A DNA stretch of 64,000 nucleotides from Orobanche coerulescens (lineage: Eukaryota > Streptophyta > Magnoliopsida > Lamiales > Orobanchaceae): contig CM065803.1 of the NCBI GenBank assembly GCA_033398695.1, forward strand, positions 45,313,501-45,377,500. Direction: 5' to 3'. The translations under genes and the position numbers were made by a program. The notes beneath the pieces were generated by a model. That model was not told the DNA's origin. It was given only the letters and a program-made list of their open reading frames with translations, and did not search any database. Every line of letters begins with the position of its first letter. Position 1 is the first letter of the stretch. Below, one piece after another: positions 47,690 to 61,000 of the stretch.

Positions 47690-49223
47690 TGTAACACCCC
47701 GAGATATTCAGGATTATTACAGCTACGTAAATCCTTTATATAAGGATTTACTAGGCTAAGAAATTTAAAATAACATTGATATATACCAACAACAAAATTT
47801 GTTATTACATTACAAGTCCGGAAAATGCAAATCGGTCAACTCCCGAAAATAAACATCAAAGACAACAAAAAACGACAACATACTTGAGTACTTTATTAAA
47901 ACAAAACACAACTGACAAACCCTCTCGGCCGTAAACATCACTCTGCACCCTCGCCATCATGCAGCTCTAGTGGTTGTTTCCCCGTCCTCCTGGATTCTGA
48001 ACATAAAACAAATGTTCACCCCCGAAGGGGTTAGCATAACGATGCTAGTACAAGTACGATTATTATACAACAATGGTTTATTCAGCGACCCCTGAATAAT
48101 AACATCAATAATATCAACAATGATAACAACAAGTCTCTCCAACGAGAAACTATAACAATGCACAACACAACGTATCGATCTCAACATACTCGTGGTATTC
48201 CAACGATCCAGCGCACACAGCATAGATTGCCATGATGATCCCGTCGGACCAACATGGTGGAAGCACCCGTCCAACAATCCAGCGCACACAACATATATTC
48301 CCATGATGATCTCATCGGATCAACACATGGTGGACAAAAAAATCACAACACATATGCACGACACATAACAAGATAACTGATATCAACACGGATAAACATA
48401 ATTAAAGTACTTGCCTTAGAAATATGGCAAGAAATAAATACTTCAACGACTTCAACAAACTCGAAGGCCGCCCCTTCGATCAGTCATTCGCAAATCTCGA
48501 ACCTTACACAAAAGGAAATGACGACAAACTCAAATTACGTAACAAGGATATCACACGAACATGCTAAATGTTCCAAAAAGTGACCGAACTAGTTATCATC
48601 GTACGGCGATTCCCGGTTAATTACTTAAAGCACACTACGTCGAACGAATACCATACTACATGCGAAATGAAGGATCATAACGGGGATAACACATTGATGT
48701 CTACGGATTCCAGCATATTCAAATCGTCACAAACCACATTCCAATTCTTCCCATCAATTTCTAATACAAGAGTCGGTTATCTAAACGAATTCATATCAAG
48801 GTAAGTACGTTCAATCGAATTCTAAGTTAATCCCACTTATGATTCTCGTTCTTCCGCAAGTAAATTCATCTTATCCAAGTTCTACGTTCACCATGATTGT
48901 TATAACATGATCATATCGTTCTAACCATTCATATGAAGATTACCAATCCAAACAATCTTTACAAACCCTGGATTATACTTAAAGAACAATCCCTACGTTC
49001 ATCATCTCGAATTCAACTAGTCTAGGTGACAACATACTCAATTCGCTCATCATATAATCGTCACGAAATCATCATCTCCATCATGTAATCATCACGAAAT
49101 CATCATCAAGGCAGGTTATAATCTTTGAAAATCACATCATTATGATAGGCATAAACAAGGTTCAACTATTATCAATGAAAAACCTAAGTTCAACCAATCC
49201 AATCCTTCTAAACTTGTTGTTCG
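47690..49223. repeat. Element G: partial chromovirus-type LTR
   Basis: Starts TGTAACACCCCGAGATATTC like the B, C and D LTRs, and follows a clean end of copia sequence. There is no ORF of note. It contains two copies of the form atccagcgcacacaRcata..ccatgatgatc (about 48207 and 48280). Interrupted by element D at 49224; the rest presumably lies right of the window. Confidence 0.55.
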
Positions 49224-51558
49224 TGTAACACCCCAAAAAGGCGACTATTACAGTGCCGTGGACCCATACTGGGACCCACCAGGCGATATCCAAAAACAGA
49301 TTAAATAAGTATTACTTGTGATACCGAACCACAATAAATAGTCATTACTCCGATTAGGAGTTTATTAAAAATATGGCCAATGGCCTTATGATACACAGGA
49401 TCCGAAAATATAAGCATAAACCATATGGAGATGGAATATACTTCAAAATACCAATACAACCAGATAGTAATTTAAATGAAACGGAAATAAGGTAACATTA
49501 CACGGTTTAACATAACCGGACAACAAATGATTTGGGGGCCCCGAACTATTATCCTTCGAGCCCTTCGCCGTCAACATGCTCTTCCCGTGCCTTGCCTTTG
49601 CCTCGACCTAAAATACAATACAAGTATTTCCCCAAAACACAGGGTCAGATATACATGATAATTAATTCTTCCAACATTATACAATTCACATATATAGATC
49701 TCAAGAAAAACATCTCGACTATTAATCATACCCCTCGGGCGTATGAAACAATCAGTCACAAACCGTCGAACACATCCAATCATACATGGACTATGAATGA
49801 CTAATAATATGGCTAAAGATGGATATCACAGTACGCCCGATCCGGAAATGTGTCCGTGTACATGTTCACCCCGTATACGGAATCCAGAATATACGTGAGA
49901 CAATGTACCTAATTAGCCTCACGAACTACGTCTCGTGTGCACAGTCCAATACGGAAACATCCACGTATGACTATACAAGTGTCCGGATAAAAATCCTACA
50001 CAATATCCAATCGACACGCAGATATGATTTCAGAAATGTCACGATACGACATGACAACGAATTTCAACGAAATACATATCCGATTAAGGATCAAGAAAAA
50101 CTCACCAAAGTGATAATAAGGACCATCAAGATCAACGATTCAAAGCGACGGACTTGGGAATACAACCCCATGATGAAAACGGAATAATGTCAAAATGTCA
50201 AATCACGACAAACATTTCATAAACATTTCATACACATGAAATGTATAAACATCACAAGAATCTAATCATCATTATAACCAAGCAAGATAACTTGCCTCAA
50301 TACGGAGACGAGAATAATCCTCTTCTTGTCGAAACGAACGAACGGTCCTTGCTATTATCGTTTACTCGCACAATCAACCTTAAACGAAAAACATTTTACT
50401 CAATAACATATTCGTATAATCATTAATATAGGATTAGTAAGACGACACCCTACAATCCTTTAGAATAGTTTCGCTATCTCAAAGTATCGAAGTCTTATGC
50501 CAAGAATTCTTTTTACCTCATTAAAACCATAAAATCGGTTCACAATACTTTTACCGAATGTTCACATGATCCTATAAAAATAAGGTTTTTATCAAGAATA
50601 TGTTGAATAACTACTCATGATGTCAAGATCATCTTATGTTGATTAAACTTTCCAAAACATTACAATGTTGAAAGGACAAAATCTGCACAAATATGTTCAT
50701 CCACCTCTCATCTAAATTGAATATTAAGCTTACAACAAGGTTATTAGCTATGAGATTATACCATATTCATGAAGGTTATCAAAATCATTCATTACAAAGC
50801 TGGAAAATCCATTAACATCATTTATGAACTCACCTAGCTTAGGTTTTAGAATTACCACACTAATCTCCTAACATTCAACAAGATGTTCCTATCAATCTTC
50901 ATGGATTTGTGAATCTGAACTATAATGATGATAAAGTTTCTAAGGTTTCTGAAGTAAGGAAACATTTTACTATCTTCAAACATTGGCAAGTTCTTCTCAA
51001 GGTAAATGAATAACAAGCATGGTGTTTAAACACTTTATGATATCGATTTTATTGTTTAAATCCATCTATGATGAGGTTAATCGATTCAAAGATGTTTTAC
51101 TGAGCTAAATTCGTCCAGCAAGATGAGTATGATAGTTACAACATGGTTAATATCATTATATCATCAAGAATACATCCATCTCAAACCCTCATTTATCATA
51201 TTCATCAAAAGTGTTTAAAAAGTTGGATTAAAACTATGTTTTACTTGATTAATTTAACTCTAGGTAAAAAATACTTCATCACTAACACCAACATACGAAA
51301 AGTACAGAGGAGAGATACACACATACCTCCAGAAATGAGGAACAACTCTCAACACTACAAGGAAGTACACTCCAAGATCAAGAACACCTCATAATATTCA
51401 AGGTAATGGGATCCACTCCAAGATTTAAGGCTTAAAAGCAAGTTGGAGGAGGTTGATATCGATTTGGGGGTGCAGAGGGACGATATATGGAGAGAGAATC
51501 GGTTTAGAGTTGTGAAGAAATGAAAAACAGTCTGGTCCTATAAATAGACTGTGCATAC

Positions 51559-51872
51559 TTAGCGCACGCTATCGCCGCTAACACACTTACGTACGTTAAC
51601 CGGTTAATATTACGTACGTAAGCGGCTTACAGTGGCTACTGTCTTGAATCCACAGGCCATTAGTGCACGCTAATGAAAAGGGGGCTACGCTCGCTAATAA
51701 AAGTTGACTCTGGCCGACACGACAGCTCAGACATCACCCACATGCATGCCAACGGATAACAAGTTCACGTGCTGAAGTCAACTGATGTCAGATTCCTTCT
51801 TAGCGTACAGACAAGGCATTACGTACGCTAAATCACAAGTTTAACGTACGTTGGTTAAGATACGTAGCGTAC
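51559..51872. repeat. Mixed palindrome cluster in element D LTR
   Basis: Contains tagcgcacgcta (51562), a perfect ttacgtacgtaa and several relatives (ttacgtacgttaac, tagtgcacgcta, ttacgtacgcta, taacgtacgttg). It combines the motif of the 42.7-47.6 kb element with that of element C. It lies about 12 bp upstream of the TATA box. Confidence 0.8.
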
Positions 51873-52567
51873 TGTCACGCCCCACCTTAAGGCAGCAGGT
51901 ATCGAACAGCATCCGGTCGAAGCCTTTCGGACGGTCGCGCAGCAGGCTCGCGCGCGTGCATGGACCGGGCCAAGCTCACAGAGGACTACCCCCCTATAAT
52001 AGGCTTAGACGGAAAAAGCCTTGTGACAGCAGTAGACATTGAAAAACCGAGGAACCCACTCTTCAGAAAGAAGACCCTAGAAGCTTCAAGATGGAGACCA
52101 ATCAATTCCAAAAGGTCAAAGAGGGTTCCAGAAGGTCAGAAATCGGGTCGGATTGCTACGGGCCGAATCGGGCCTTGGCCGGGCCGGGCCGGGACACTTC
52201 GGGCCGGGTCGGGCCGGACGTTCCAGAGGGGGCTGGAGACTCCAAGAAGACTTCTTAGAATTACCTAGAATTGTATAGATCATTCTAGATGATGGCATTC
52301 TTGTAAATACTTGGAATAGTTATGTTTTGTTGGTAATTTGTTAGCCTAGGAGGATTAGTATAAATACCCCCCATTGGGGCTCATTTGTAACTCACTCTTG
52401 AGAAATCTGATTTGCTACAGTGCAATAAGAGAAAACCTTCCCCAAGCATTTCTTTACTTTCCTTCCTAGCAGTCTTGTTTATTAGTAGGCTTACTACTTA
52501 GGCTTGAGACAACCTAAGAGTGCCGCACGGCGAGGACTTAGCGAGGCGCAAGTATAACCCCGTGACA
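51873..52567 (+). repeat. Element E left (5') LTR
   Basis: TATA box gtataaatacc at about 52359-52369. A GGCC/GGGCC-rich stretch occupies 52150-52220. The right copy has one ggccg unit fewer. Confidence 0.93.
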
Positions 52568-52642
52568 GTTGGTATCAGAGCCAAGGTTGAGACAACCAAG
52601 GCGGATTTTCGAAGATTGCTAGCTGATCGTGCAAGGAGTAAG

Positions 52643-54175
52643 ATGGCACAATCATCCGACGTTACCCAACCCAACACTCAGGCCGAGAAGACCAAGAAGG
52701 GCAGAGACAAGTCTGTCGACCGGATTGCTGCCATGGACAGCCGAGTGACTCGACTAGAGGAGGTCTACGATGAGGTTGCGAAGAGGGTGGATGACTTAGA
52801 AGAAGCTGGTGAGGAGCTGCACAACCAGGTACTTTCCACTATCAATGCTTGTGATGGGGATATGAAGCAAGAGTTGGCCGATTTTCGGGCCATGATCTTG
52901 GCCATGCAAGAGAGCATGGAGGTTCTCAAGACAGAGATGGCAACAGTGAAGAGGGCGATTGCCAATGGAGAAGGACATGGGGGTGCAACACCCGCACGAA
53001 TTGACATCCCAAGGCCTGGGAAGTTCAACGGATCGAGAAACGCCAAGGAGATTGACAATTTCTTATGAAACCTAGAGCAGTACTTTGGTGCCTCAAACAT
53101 TCGAGATGATGACACCAAGTTACGGACGGCGCTCTTGTACTTAGCCGACACAACTATGGTGGCGGACCAAGCAGGCCGACATTGAGAGTGGTGCGTGCAG
53201 GATGGCTTCCTGGGAAGACTTCAAGGCCGAATTGAAGAGGCAATTCTATCCCGAGAATGTGGAGTTCGAGGCTCGGGGCAGGCTAAAGAGACTTAGCCAC
53301 ACTCGTACTATCAAAGATTATGTCAAAGAGTTCCAAGAAATTGTACTGGAGATACCAAGCTTGATGGCGACCGACAAGCTGTTTGCATTTATGGACGGAC
53401 TCAAGCCTTTTGCGAGGCAAGAGTTGGAAAGGCGCAATGTTCAGGATGTGGCGACTGCCATTGCTGTGGCCGAGGGATTAAGGGAGTTGAAAACCAGCGA
53501 TAAGCCAAGGACTTTCCGCACAGATATGGGCAAAGGTGGAGGAGACCGCCCATCAAGGTTCAGGCCAAACAAATACTCGGGCAAGCAACCAGTAGACGAG
53601 ACCGATAAGCCGAGAGGTTGTCACATTTGTCATAGTACCTCTCATCTAAAGTACGATTGCCCATTTCGGAGAAAGAAGGTCACATCCATTCAAGAAACCA
53701 CGGAGACCGAGGTTGCGGATGGTGCGCACATGGGCTCATTGAGTTTGCTCAATGCTATCAAAGCCATTGTGGAGCCGGCGAAGGGACCTAGAAAGGGGTC
53801 TATGTTTGTGGATGCCTTGATCGGAGGCACACACATCAAAGCTTTAGTGGATACAGGAGCTACGCACAACTTCATGCGGGACAGCGTATCCAAAGCATTA
53901 CGACTTACCGTCACTCCAACTAATGGATCGATCAAGACAGTGAACACCCATGCTAAACCGGTGACCGGCGAAGCACGAGGTGTGAAAGCAAAGATAGGTG
54001 ACTGGCAGGGAATGATCACCTTCACTGTAGTGACCATGGATGACTATGATTTGGTTCTTGGGTTACAATGGTTCGATCAGGTACGGGCTTGCATTCTTCC
54101 ATTTTCATATTCCTTAGTCATTGTGGACTCTGACAGGACACAGGCCATTCCGGCCAGGAGGGAAGCGAATGGGAC
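52643..54175 (+). pseudogene. Element E gag and protease
   Basis: The start at 52643 (MAQSSDVTQPNTQ) lies 75 bp after the LTR; an ATG at 52520 lies inside the LTR and is less likely. A coiled-coil-like N part (DSRVTRLEEVYDEVAKRVDD) leads to IPRPGKFNGSRNAKEID. There is a stop at 53066 where tryptophan is expected and a one-base loss near 53162. Capsid core: WEDFKAELKRQFYPENVEFE, YVKEFQEIVLEIPSL. One knuckle CHICHSTSHLKYDC near 53620. Protease with LVDTGATHNFM near 53850 and DYDLVLGLQWF. Confidence 0.9.
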
Positions 54176-57100
54176 AAGCACCCTTTCAGCCATGTAACTT
54201 AGTCGAGGACTTCGAAAGCAGGAAGAGACCTTCGTTGTACGTTCCTGATGATGGAAACGATGTTGAAGGCAAGGATGTACCAAAGGAAGTTCAAGCCGTT
54301 TTGGAGGAGTTCCAGGACGTGATGCCCGCGGAACTACCTAAGAAGTTGCCGCCCAGACGGGATGTGGACCACAAAATTAAACTTATTTCCGATGCGAAGC
54401 CACCTTCGAGGACACCTTATAGGATGTCACCACCGGAACTTAAGGAGCTGCAGAAGCAATTGAAAGAGTTGTTGGATTCCAAGATGATCCAACCATCCAA
54501 ATCTCCTTATGGATCCCCCGTTTTGTTCCAGAAGAAACATGATGGATCCTTACGTATGTGCGTGGACTATAGGGCACTCAACAAACTGACGGTTCGCAAC
54601 AAGTATCCCATTCCACTCATTGGAGAGCTGTTTGACCAACTGGGAGGTGCCAAATACTTTTCAAAGATCGACCTAAGATCCGAATATTGGCAGGTCCGGA
54701 TAGCCGAGGGAGACGAACCCAAGACCGCCATGGCGACCAGGTATGGTTTGTTTGATTTCCTTTGATGCCGTCCGGGCTTACAAACGCCCCAGCGACCTTT
54801 TGCACATTGATGAACAAGGTATTTCAACCATACATAGACAAGTTTGTTGTCGTTTATTTGGATGATATTGTCATTTACTAATCATCGATGGAGGAGCATG
54901 TAGAACACTTGCGACAGGTGTTCCAGGCTCTGCGGGACAATGAACTTTATGCAAAGTTGGAGAAGTGCTCATTCGCCCAACAGGAAGTGACTTTTCTGGG
55001 GCACCGTATCAAGGATGGCCGCATAATGATGGACGAGGCCAAAGTGAAAGCCGTTCGAGATTGGGAACCGCCGACCAGCGTAACCCAACTCCGATCATTT
55101 CTGGGACTTGTGAACTACTACCGGAAGTTCATCGAGGGATACTCTCGGATTGCAGCACCATTAACGGACCTATTGAAGAAGGACCACAAATGGTAGTGGA
55201 CGGATAAGTGCCGAGAGGCCTTTGAGCGACTCAAAGGCGAAGTGACGAAGCAGCCAGTTCTTGCCTTGCCAGACCATGCCAAGGCCTATGAGGTTCAGAC
55301 CGATGCATCTGATTATGCCATCGGAGGAGTATTGATGCAGCTAGGGCATCCCGTCGCCTATGAGAGCAGAAAATTGAATGATACCGAGAGACGGTACTCG
55401 GTACACGAGAAGGAAATGACTGCCGTGGTACATTGCCTTAGAGCTTGGAGGCATTATTTACTTGGGAGCAAGTTTGTGGTACGAACAGACAACGTAGCCA
55501 CAAGTTATTTTCAAACTCAGAAGAAGCTCACACCAAAACAAGCAAGATGGCAGGAATTCCTAGCTGAGTTCGATTATACTCTGGAGTATAAGTCGGGAGT
55601 ACTTAATCGAGTAGCCGATGCATTAAGCCGGAAGGCCGAGCTTGCAGCCTTGACCAAGGCCGAGGGAAGCATCAAGGACCGCATACGCGAGGGACTGAGG
55701 CAGGACCTTTTCGCAGAAAACATCATGCAACTTGCCAGGAGCGGCAAGATAAGACGGTTCTGGGAACGAGACGAGCTACTCTTTACCAAAGGCAATCGTT
55801 TGTACGTGCCCAAATGGGGAAACTTACGGAGGGACATCATGAAGGAATGCCATGATACACTATGGGCTGGACACCCAGGTATGCACCGTACAATGGCTTT
55901 AATTGACAATTCCTACTTTTGGCCCAGGATGCGTGAGGACGTCGAGGCATACGTCCGGACATGTCTTGTATGTCAACAAGACAAGGTGGAGCAACAACAA
56001 CCTGGTGGACTACTTCAACCATTACCCATACCGGAACACCCTTTTGAAAGCATTTCAATGGACTTTATTTCGGCTTTGCCTAAATCAGATGGGTATGGGT
56101 CGATCATAGTTGTGGCGGACAGGTTCTCAAAATACGCAACCTTTATTCCAAAGACCGTGGTAACGCATGCTGCAGAGGCGGCCAAGTTGTTCTTAAAGCA
56201 TGTGGTAAAACATTGGGGCATTCCAAGGACAATCGTGAGTGACCGAGACCCACGTTTCACAGGAAAGTTTTGGTCTGGACTTTTCAAGCTATTGGGTTCG
56301 AATTTAGCATTCTCAACAAGTTTCCACCCACAGACGGAGGGGCAGATAGAACGCGTTAACGCACTGCTTGAGTCCTACTTGCGGCACTATGTGAGTGCCA
56401 ATCAGCGGGACTGGGCCAAACTCTTAGACACGGCCCAATTCTCATACAATTTGCAGAAGAGTGAATCAACAGGACGCAGCCCATTCGAGCTCGCTACAGG
56501 GAGACAACCGGCGACAACGAACAACATTGCCACCGGATACACGGGACAGATTCCCGCAGCATATACCTTTGCTAGGTCATTACAGGAGGAATCGGACTTG
56601 GCTCGAGCATCATTGGACAATGCAGCCAAGAAGATGAAGAAATGGGCCGATCTCAAGCGACGAGCGGTCGAGTTCCATGAAGGCGACTTAGTTATGGTGA
56701 AACTTCTCCCGCAGCAATTTAAAGCATTTTGGGCTGTGCATAAGGGACTCATCCGAAGATACGAGGGACCCTACAAGATCGAGCGGCGTGTTGGGACAGT
56801 TTCATATCGAGTGGAACTACCGCCGAAGATGAAGATACACCCGATCTTTCATGTTAGCCAATTGAAGCCTTACCATCAGGACATGGAGGATCCGGGCCGA
56901 GCTTAGTCACATCGAGCACCTACTGCCGTGATTACTTCCTTCGACAAGGAATTAGCCGAGATGATTTCACATCGGGAAGTTCGACGAAGGGGCGTGGCAC
57001 CATACACCGAGTACTTTGTGCATTGGAAGGGACTCCCAGACGCTGAAAATAGTTGGGAACATGAGGATCACCTATGGCAATTCCGGCAGAAGATTGAAGA

Positions 57101-57531
57101 ATATCGGGACAGCATCGTGCCGAGGACGGTCACGACTTTGGTGGGGGAGAATGTCACGCCCCACCTTAAGGCAGCAGGTATCGAACAGCATCCGGCCGAA
57201 GCCTTTCGGACGGTCGCGCAGCAGGCTCGCGCGCGTGCATGGACTGGGCCAAGCTCACAGAGGACTACCCCCCCTATAATAGGCTTAGACGGAAAAAGCC
57301 TTGTGACAGCAGTAGACATTGAAAAGCCGAGGAACCCACTCTTCAGAAAGAAGACCCTAGAAGCTTCAAGATGGAGACCAATCAATTCCAGAAGGTCAAA
57401 GAGGGTTCCAGAAGGTCAGAAATCGGGTCGCATTGCTACGGGCCAAATCGGGCCTTGGCCGGGCCGGGACACTTCGGGCCGGGTCGGGCCGGATGTTCCA
57501 GAGGGGGCTGGAGACTCCAAGAAGACTTCTT
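54176..57531 (+). pseudogene. Element E RT, RNase H, integrase, chromodomain
   Basis: [44 protein letters not shown] (Gly to Glu), frameshift near 54762, [16 protein letters not shown] followed by a stop at 54880. A stop at 55194, then RNase H with VQTDASDYAIGGVLMQ and RVADALSRK. Integrase: HPGMHRTMALIDNSYFWP, CLVCQQDK, MDFISALPKS, VSDRDPRF, EGQIERVNALLESY. After a stop at 56904, the chromodomain EYFVHWKGLPDAENSWEHED then LWQFRQKIEEY, with Trp/Tyr residues in place for methyl-lysine binding. The last frame has no stop before the LTR and runs about 127 codons into it, to 57531. Confidence 0.92.
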
Positions 57532-57842
57532 AGAATTACCTAGAATTGTATAGATCATTCTAGATGATGGCATTCTTGTAAATACTTGGAATAGTTATGT
57601 TTTGTTGGTAATTTGTTAGCCTAGGAGGATTAGTATAAATACCCCCCCTTGGGGCTCATTTGTAACTCACTCTTGAGAAATCTGATTTGCTACAGTGCAA
57701 TAAGAAAAAACCTTCCCCAAGCATTTCTTTACTTTCCTTCCTAGCAGTCTTGTTTATTAGTAGGCTTACTACTTAGGCTTGAGACAACCTAAGAGTGCCG
57801 CACGTCGAGGACTTAGCGAGGCGCAAGTATAACCCCGTGACA
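57152..57842 (+). repeat. Element E right (3') LTR
   Basis: Partner of 51873-52567. TATA box gtataaatacc near 57633. The pol frame enters it without a stop. Confidence 0.93.
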
Positions 57843-58077
57843 GTACGCTACACTAACAGAAAAAGTTCAAAAATGTAACTCTCCAATTAACATCGAATCA
57901 CCAAGTATGAAATGAAATAACAACGATATAAAGCTCAAATATATAATACCTCAACATAATACTGAATGCAATGATCCACGATAATCAATTCATCCGAATA
58001 TACAACGACAGATAAAAATGAAAGTTACAGTCGGATATTACATACTCCCCCCCTTAACAAGAGTTTCGTCCTCGAAA

Positions 58078-61000
58078 CTAAGTGGTAAATAACTCGGGGT
58101 ATCTCACTCGCATACTATCCTCGGTCTCCCACCTAGCCTCCTCAACTCCATGTCGTGACCACTGAACCTTCAGTAGGTGGATCGTCTTGTTCCGCAATTG
58201 CTTGATCCTCCTCTCGAGTATCCGCACAGGACGCTCCTCGTACGAATGATCCTCCGCTAATTCAATCTCTTCAAACTGAAGTACATGGCTCGGGTCAGCA
58301 ACATATTTCCTCAACTGGGAGACATGAAACACGTTGTGAATCCGACTCAAAGCCGGTGACAAAGCTAGTCGATAGGCCAGATCACCTACACGCTCCAAAA
58401 GCTCAAACGGCCCAATGTACCTCGGGCTCAGCTTGCCCTTCTTCCCGAAAGGAAAAACACCTCGGGTAGGAGACACCTTCATTAACACATGGTCACCAAC
58501 CTTGAACTCAAGCGGTCGTCGACGGTGGTCAGCATAGGACTTCTGTCGACTTTGAACCGTTAACAACCGACTCCTAATCAGAACAATCTTCTCACGAGCT
58601 GCTAACAACATATCGGGTTCCGTACCCAAAGATTCTGATAGTTCGTCCCAACACAAAGGGGACCTACAACGACGGCCATACAATGCCTCATACGGTGTCA
58701 TCTGAATCGAAGCGTGCCAACTATTATTATAAGTAAATTCCACCAAAGGTAGCTGGGTTTCCCAATCGTATTTCCAATCAAGAGCACACGCACTCAACAT
58801 GTCTTCTAGAGTTTGGATGGTTCTTTAGGACTGGCCATCGGTGTCTGCGGATGAAAAGCCGTACTAAAATTCAACTGCATGCCCATCGCACGATGAACTG
58901 CCTTCCAGAAGTGCGACACGAATCGCCCGTCACGATCCGATACAATACTCTTGGGGGTACCATGTAATCTCACAATTTCCTTAATAAATAGCTGGGCTAA
59001 CCTCTCGGGACCCCACGTGTCCTTAATCTCCAAGAAGTGGGCTGATTTGGTCAGACGGTCCACAATCACCCAAATCGTATTCATTCCTCGACGACTCGTC
59101 GGCAAGCTGGTGATAAAATCCATCGATATATCCTCCCATTTCCACTCAGGAATCGGGAGTGGTTTCAGCATTCCTGCGGGTCGCTGGTGCTCAATCTTAA
59201 CCTGCTGACAGGTTAAACATCTCGAAACGAATTTGGCAACCTCACGTTTCATATTACCCCACCAATAATTTTGCTTCAAATCCTTATACATCTTGCTAGA
59301 TCCCGGGTGAATAGAGTACGGGGTAGCATGAGCTTCTCTCATGATAGAGTTCCTCAACTCTTCGTCTGCAGGTACACAAACTCGATTTCTAAAGAGTATC
59401 AATCCATCCTCGTGGATCTCGAATCCAAGGGCTTTCCCTTGAGTTACCTCATCCCGAACTCGATATAAAAATGGGTCCGTAATTTGCTTCAATTTAATCA
59501 TAACATCAAGAGACGAAGAAATCTCAAGCATGCAAAGTTGTCCCTGAACACGTTGTAACCAAACTTCAATTTCTGGCCTCATAAGATCTAACTGCAACTC
59601 TCACTGTGCTGTCAAGCGGCTCAACATCTGCTCCTGTACTGTCTTACGGCTCAAAGTGTAGACAACCACATTTGTTTTGCCCGGATGATAAAGGATCTCG
59701 ATATCATAGTCCTTGATTAATTCTATCCACCTTCTCTGTTTCATGTTCAACTCCTTCTGAGTAAAAATGTACTTTAGGCTCTTGTGGTCAGTAAAGATCT
59801 GGCAGGTAACTCTATACAGATAGTGACGCCATATTTTCAAAGCAAACACCACGACTGGTAGCTCCAAGTCGTGGGTCGGATAGTTAACTTCATAGGGTTT
59901 CAATTGTCTCGATGCACAGGCAATCACTTTTCCATCCTGCATGAGTACACATCCAAGGCCCTGTCTCGACGCGTCACTGTATACCACGAATCCTTCCGTT
60001 CCTTTTGGTAGGACCAAAACAGGTGCCGAAATCAATCGACTCTTGAGTTCATCAAAACTTTGCTGACATGCTTCTGACCACAAATACTTCTTATCCTTCC
60101 GCAGTAAGTTAGTCATCGGTTGCGCAATTTTAGAAAATCCTTCTACGAACCGCCGGTAGTAACCTGTTAGGCCGAGGAAACTACGAACTTCCTTCATGTT
60201 CTTCGGTGGTATCCAATCTCGAATGGCTTCCGTCTTCTGCGGGTCCACTCTCACCCCTTCGGCTGATATCACATGCCCAAGAAATATAACCTCAGGCATC
60301 CAGAATTCACATTTAGAAAATTTCCCATAAAGTTGTTCCCGCCTCAACGCATCAAGAACTGGGTGGAGATGATGTTCATGCTCTTCGTGGTAACGAGATT
60401 AAATTAGAATGTCGTCAATAAAAACGACTACAAAGCGATCTAGATAGTTTATAAAAACTCGATTCATCAACTCCATGAATACCGCTGGTGCATTAGTCAA
60501 TCCAAATGGCATCACCACGAACTCATAATGCCCATAGCGAGTACGGAAGGCCATCTTTGAAATGTCAGACTCTCGAATCCTCAACTGATGATAACCTGAT
60601 CTCAAGTCGATCTTAGAAAACATGGTAGCTCCCTGAAGTTGATCCAATAAATCATCAATACGAGGCAAAGGATACTTGTTCTTGATGGTTACCCTGTTCA
60701 GCTCACGGTAATCAATACATAAACGCAGAGATCCATCTTTCTTCCGTACAAATAACAGTGGTGCTCCCCAAGGGGACGCACTAGGTCGAATATAACCCTC
60801 TTCAGTCAACTCCTCAAGGTGGTTCTTCAATTCCTGCATCTCAGTCGGAGCCATATGATACGGTGCTTTTGAAAGCAGGGATGTACCTGGCTCTAACTCA
60901 ATAATAAACTCCACGTCACGATGAGGAGGTAAGCCTGGTAACTCATCTGGAAATACGTCTGGGTAATCTCGGACTACCGGAATGTCGGCCAATTCAACTG
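58078..61000 (-). pseudogene. Element D RT, RNase H, integrase, chromodomain
   Basis: [70 protein letters not shown] then a stop at 60399 where tyrosine is expected. RNase [44 protein letters not shown] (ADAL altered). Stop at 59601. Integrase: TPYSIHPGSSKMYKDLKQNY, CLTCQQVKIEHQRPAGML, MDFITSLPTS, SDRDGRF, frameshift near 58840 before the catalytic glutamate. Tail: VKVQWSRHGVEEARWETED, ending PELFTT at 58078. The best-preserved Tekay-type pol in the window. Confidence 0.92.

Larger units (their letters stand above)
51873..57842 (+). mobile_element. Element E: chromodomain Ty3/gypsy element, complete, Galadriel-like
   Basis: LTRs 51873-52567 (695 bp) and 57152-57842 (691 bp), TGTCACGCCCC to CCCCGTGACA, differing at about a dozen places. 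Primer site tggtatcagagcc at 52570-52582 (initiator Met), polypurine tract ggtgggggagaa at 57140-57151. Flanked by a 4-bp duplication gtac (51869-51872, 57843-57846). A classical chromodomain and a single zinc knuckle suggest the Galadriel-like chromoviruses; the lineage call is moderate. Confidence 0.92.
49224..58042 (-). repeat. Element D left (3') LTR, interrupted by element E
   Basis: The LTR halves are 49224-51872 and 57847-58042. Minus-strand TATA box tatttatagg at 51538-51547. Palindromes tagcgcacgcta, ttacgtacgtaa and taacgtacgttg lie just upstream (51559-51872), and E sits in one of them. It differs from the visible part of the right LTR by a few percent. Confidence 0.9.

Noticed and set aside
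52570..52582. tRNA gene fragments at tggtatcagagcc motifs
   Set aside because: These are primer-binding sites next to LTR ends; no cloverleaf is present.
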